Source of the DNA: Desulfobacteraceae bacterium
GTDB lineage: Bacteria; Desulfobacterota; DSM-4660; Desulfatiglandales; Desulfatiglandaceae
NCBI GenBank assembly: GCA_030612945.1
Contig: JAUWMY010000216.1
Span: forward strand, 1 to 5,401
Direction: 5' to 3'
DNA: 5,401 nucleotides
The position numbers were made by a program, and so were the translations under genes. Positions 4,421-5,401 of this stretch are shown here, one piece after another; position 1 is the first letter of the stretch, and every line of letters begins with the position of its first letter. A model generated the notes under the pieces. It was not told the DNA's origin, did not search any database, and saw only the letters and a list, made by a program, of their open reading frames with translations.

Positions 4421-5401
4421 TTAGACAGCGGCCAGTCCAATCCGGTAGCAGCGCAGGCAGCGGGATGCTTCCTTGAAGGCGTCGGCCCGGGAAAAGCCCG
4501 ACTCGACCTCTTCAAAGCTCTTGATTCTTACTGAAGGATCAAGAGCAGCCTGGCGAGGTCTTCGAGTCTGACCGGCAAAGGGCATGGTCTCTTCTTTATC
4601 GTAGACCCCCAGATCACTGATCGTTTTTTCCATCCAATCGGTATCCTCAGGCTTGCACTCGCCAGTTTCTAAATAGTGGGCGATGAACCGGGCAGCATTT
4701 TTCCCCGCCGCCAGGGCTCCGATCAGGGTGGCAGGCCCGGTGATGCAGTCACCACCGCCAAAGACATCTGGCTGTGATGACTGAAAAGTTATTTCGTCTA
4801 CCACCAGGGTTTTCCAGCGGGTTAGCTCTGTCCCTTCGGGCAAGACGCGGTCCACGACTACAACCTGGCCGATGGCAGGCACCATGGCGTCGCACTCGAT
4901 TACGAAATTGCTCTCTTCTATTGGTACGGGCCTTCGCCGGCCGGACTCATCAGGTTCGCCCAGCTCCATTCTAAGGCACTCCAGGCCGGACACCTTGCCG
5001 TTCTCGGCTAAAATCTTAATGGGCTGGACCAAAAAGTTAAATTTGATTCCTTCTTCCTTGGCCTCCTCAATCTCCACAGGATCTGCCGGCATCTCGGCCT
5101 CGGTCCGCCGATAGATCAAGTTAACGTCGTCAAAGCCGATGCGCAGGGCAGAGCGCACACAATCCATGGCCACGTTTCCGCCGCCGATCACGGCTATTTT
5201 CTTCCCTTCAATGGGCCGACGGCCAAAGGCAATTTCGCGCAGGAAGTCGACACCGGTCATGAATCGTTCATATCCTGCGTCCTCTCCTTCGCAGCGCATC
5301 GCGGACGCTTCCGGGGCCCCAACGCCAACAAAGACGGTCTTGTATCCTTCCTTTGCCAGGTCTTCAATGGTAATGTCCTTCCCTACATTGACGCCGTAAC
5401 G
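4421..5401 (-). CDS. GltD-family FAD/NAD(P)H oxidoreductase subunit, N-terminus off window
   Basis: The frame is open to the right edge, so the gene is partial: 326 C-terminal residues are visible, and the ATG at 5299 is internal. Numbered from the edge, the protein shows a dinucleotide-binding Rossmann motif, VIGGGNVAMDC (71-81), then the basic pair and helix YRRTEAEMPA (97-106), which in glutamate synthase small subunits reads NADPH. VPAIGQ (174-179) and GGGDCITGPATLI (215-227) close the FAD site. The C-terminus carries EASRCLRC, with C315 and C318, as in many members of the family. The N-terminal cysteine cluster and FAD Rossmann fold expected in a full protein lie outside. Such proteins pass electrons between NAD(P)H, flavin and iron-sulfur partners in glutamate synthase, NfnB and heterodisulfide-reductase-linked complexes. 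The partner cannot be seen here, so I do not call it gltD. Its G+C content appears higher than that of its neighbour. Confidence 0.88.
   Translation of the reverse strand, partial: RYGVNVGKDITIEDLAKEGYKTVFVGVGAPEASAMRCEGEDAGYERFMTGVDFLREIAFGRRPIEGKKIAVIGGGNVAMDCVRSALRIGFDDVNLIYRRTEAEMPADPVEIEEAKEEGIKFNFLVQPIKILAENGKVSGLECLRMELGEPDESGRRRPVPIEESNFVIECDAMVPAIGQVVVVDRVLPEGTELTRWKTLVVDEITFQSSQPDVFGGGDCITGPATLIGALAAGKNAARFIAHYLETGECKPEDTDWMEKTISDLGVYDKEETMPFAGQTRRPRQAALDPSVRIKSFEEVESGFSRADAFKEASRCLRCYRIGLAAV

Noticed and set aside
5139..5399. A + strand open frame antisense to the oxidoreductase
   Set aside because: The - strand frame encodes the conserved dinucleotide-binding motif here and remains open to the window edge.

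Overview
The window looks like ordinary chromosome from a free-living bacterium of moderate G+C content. It carries five protein-coding genes, two of them cut by the window edges, and two long gene-poor intervals rich in repeats. I see no tRNA, rRNA, CRISPR array or transposase. A GltD-like flavin oxidoreductase, a compact ThiI/MnmA-like thiolation enzyme fused to an NFACT-R-like domain, and short repeats of the kind I associate with Desulfobacterota suggest an anaerobic or sulfate-reducing deltaproteobacterial-type genome. That assignment is an inference, not a demonstration.

Left part, + strand: the window opens in the C-terminal substrate-binding domain of a DnaJ/CbpA-type co-chaperone (2-202). 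A 345-bp gap follows. It begins with a short array of CTAAAGTG units (205-248) and ends in a leader with several small potential hairpins (427-489). Next is a 323-residue PP-loop sulfur-transfer enzyme (548-1519), probably a tRNA thiouridine synthase. A strong intrinsic-terminator-like hairpin plus T8 lies inside its coding sequence, about 60 bases after the start codon.

Centre: a convergent - strand gene (1534-2412), whose stop lies 14 bp from that of the thiolase, encodes an unrecognised single-pass membrane protein with a long C-terminal coiled coil. Between it and the next gene lies a 483-bp very AT-rich gap. Most of this gap is an imperfect palindrome (about 2471-2826) with collinear inverted blocks at its ends, resembling a miniature inverted-repeat element.

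Right part, - strand: a GltD-family FAD/NAD(P)H oxidoreductase subunit (4421 to beyond 5401) is followed after 34 bp by an M3-like zinc metallopeptidase (2896-4386). No terminator is visible between them, so they are probably cotranscribed. The oxidoreductase looks more G+C rich (about 55% in sampled lines) than the peptidase (about 45%).

I see no evident multi-gene defence or biosynthetic system. The most interesting signals are non-coding or regulatory: the intragenic terminator-like hairpin, the palindromic element, the CTAAAGTG array, and a bipartite motif shared by the two intergenic regions.
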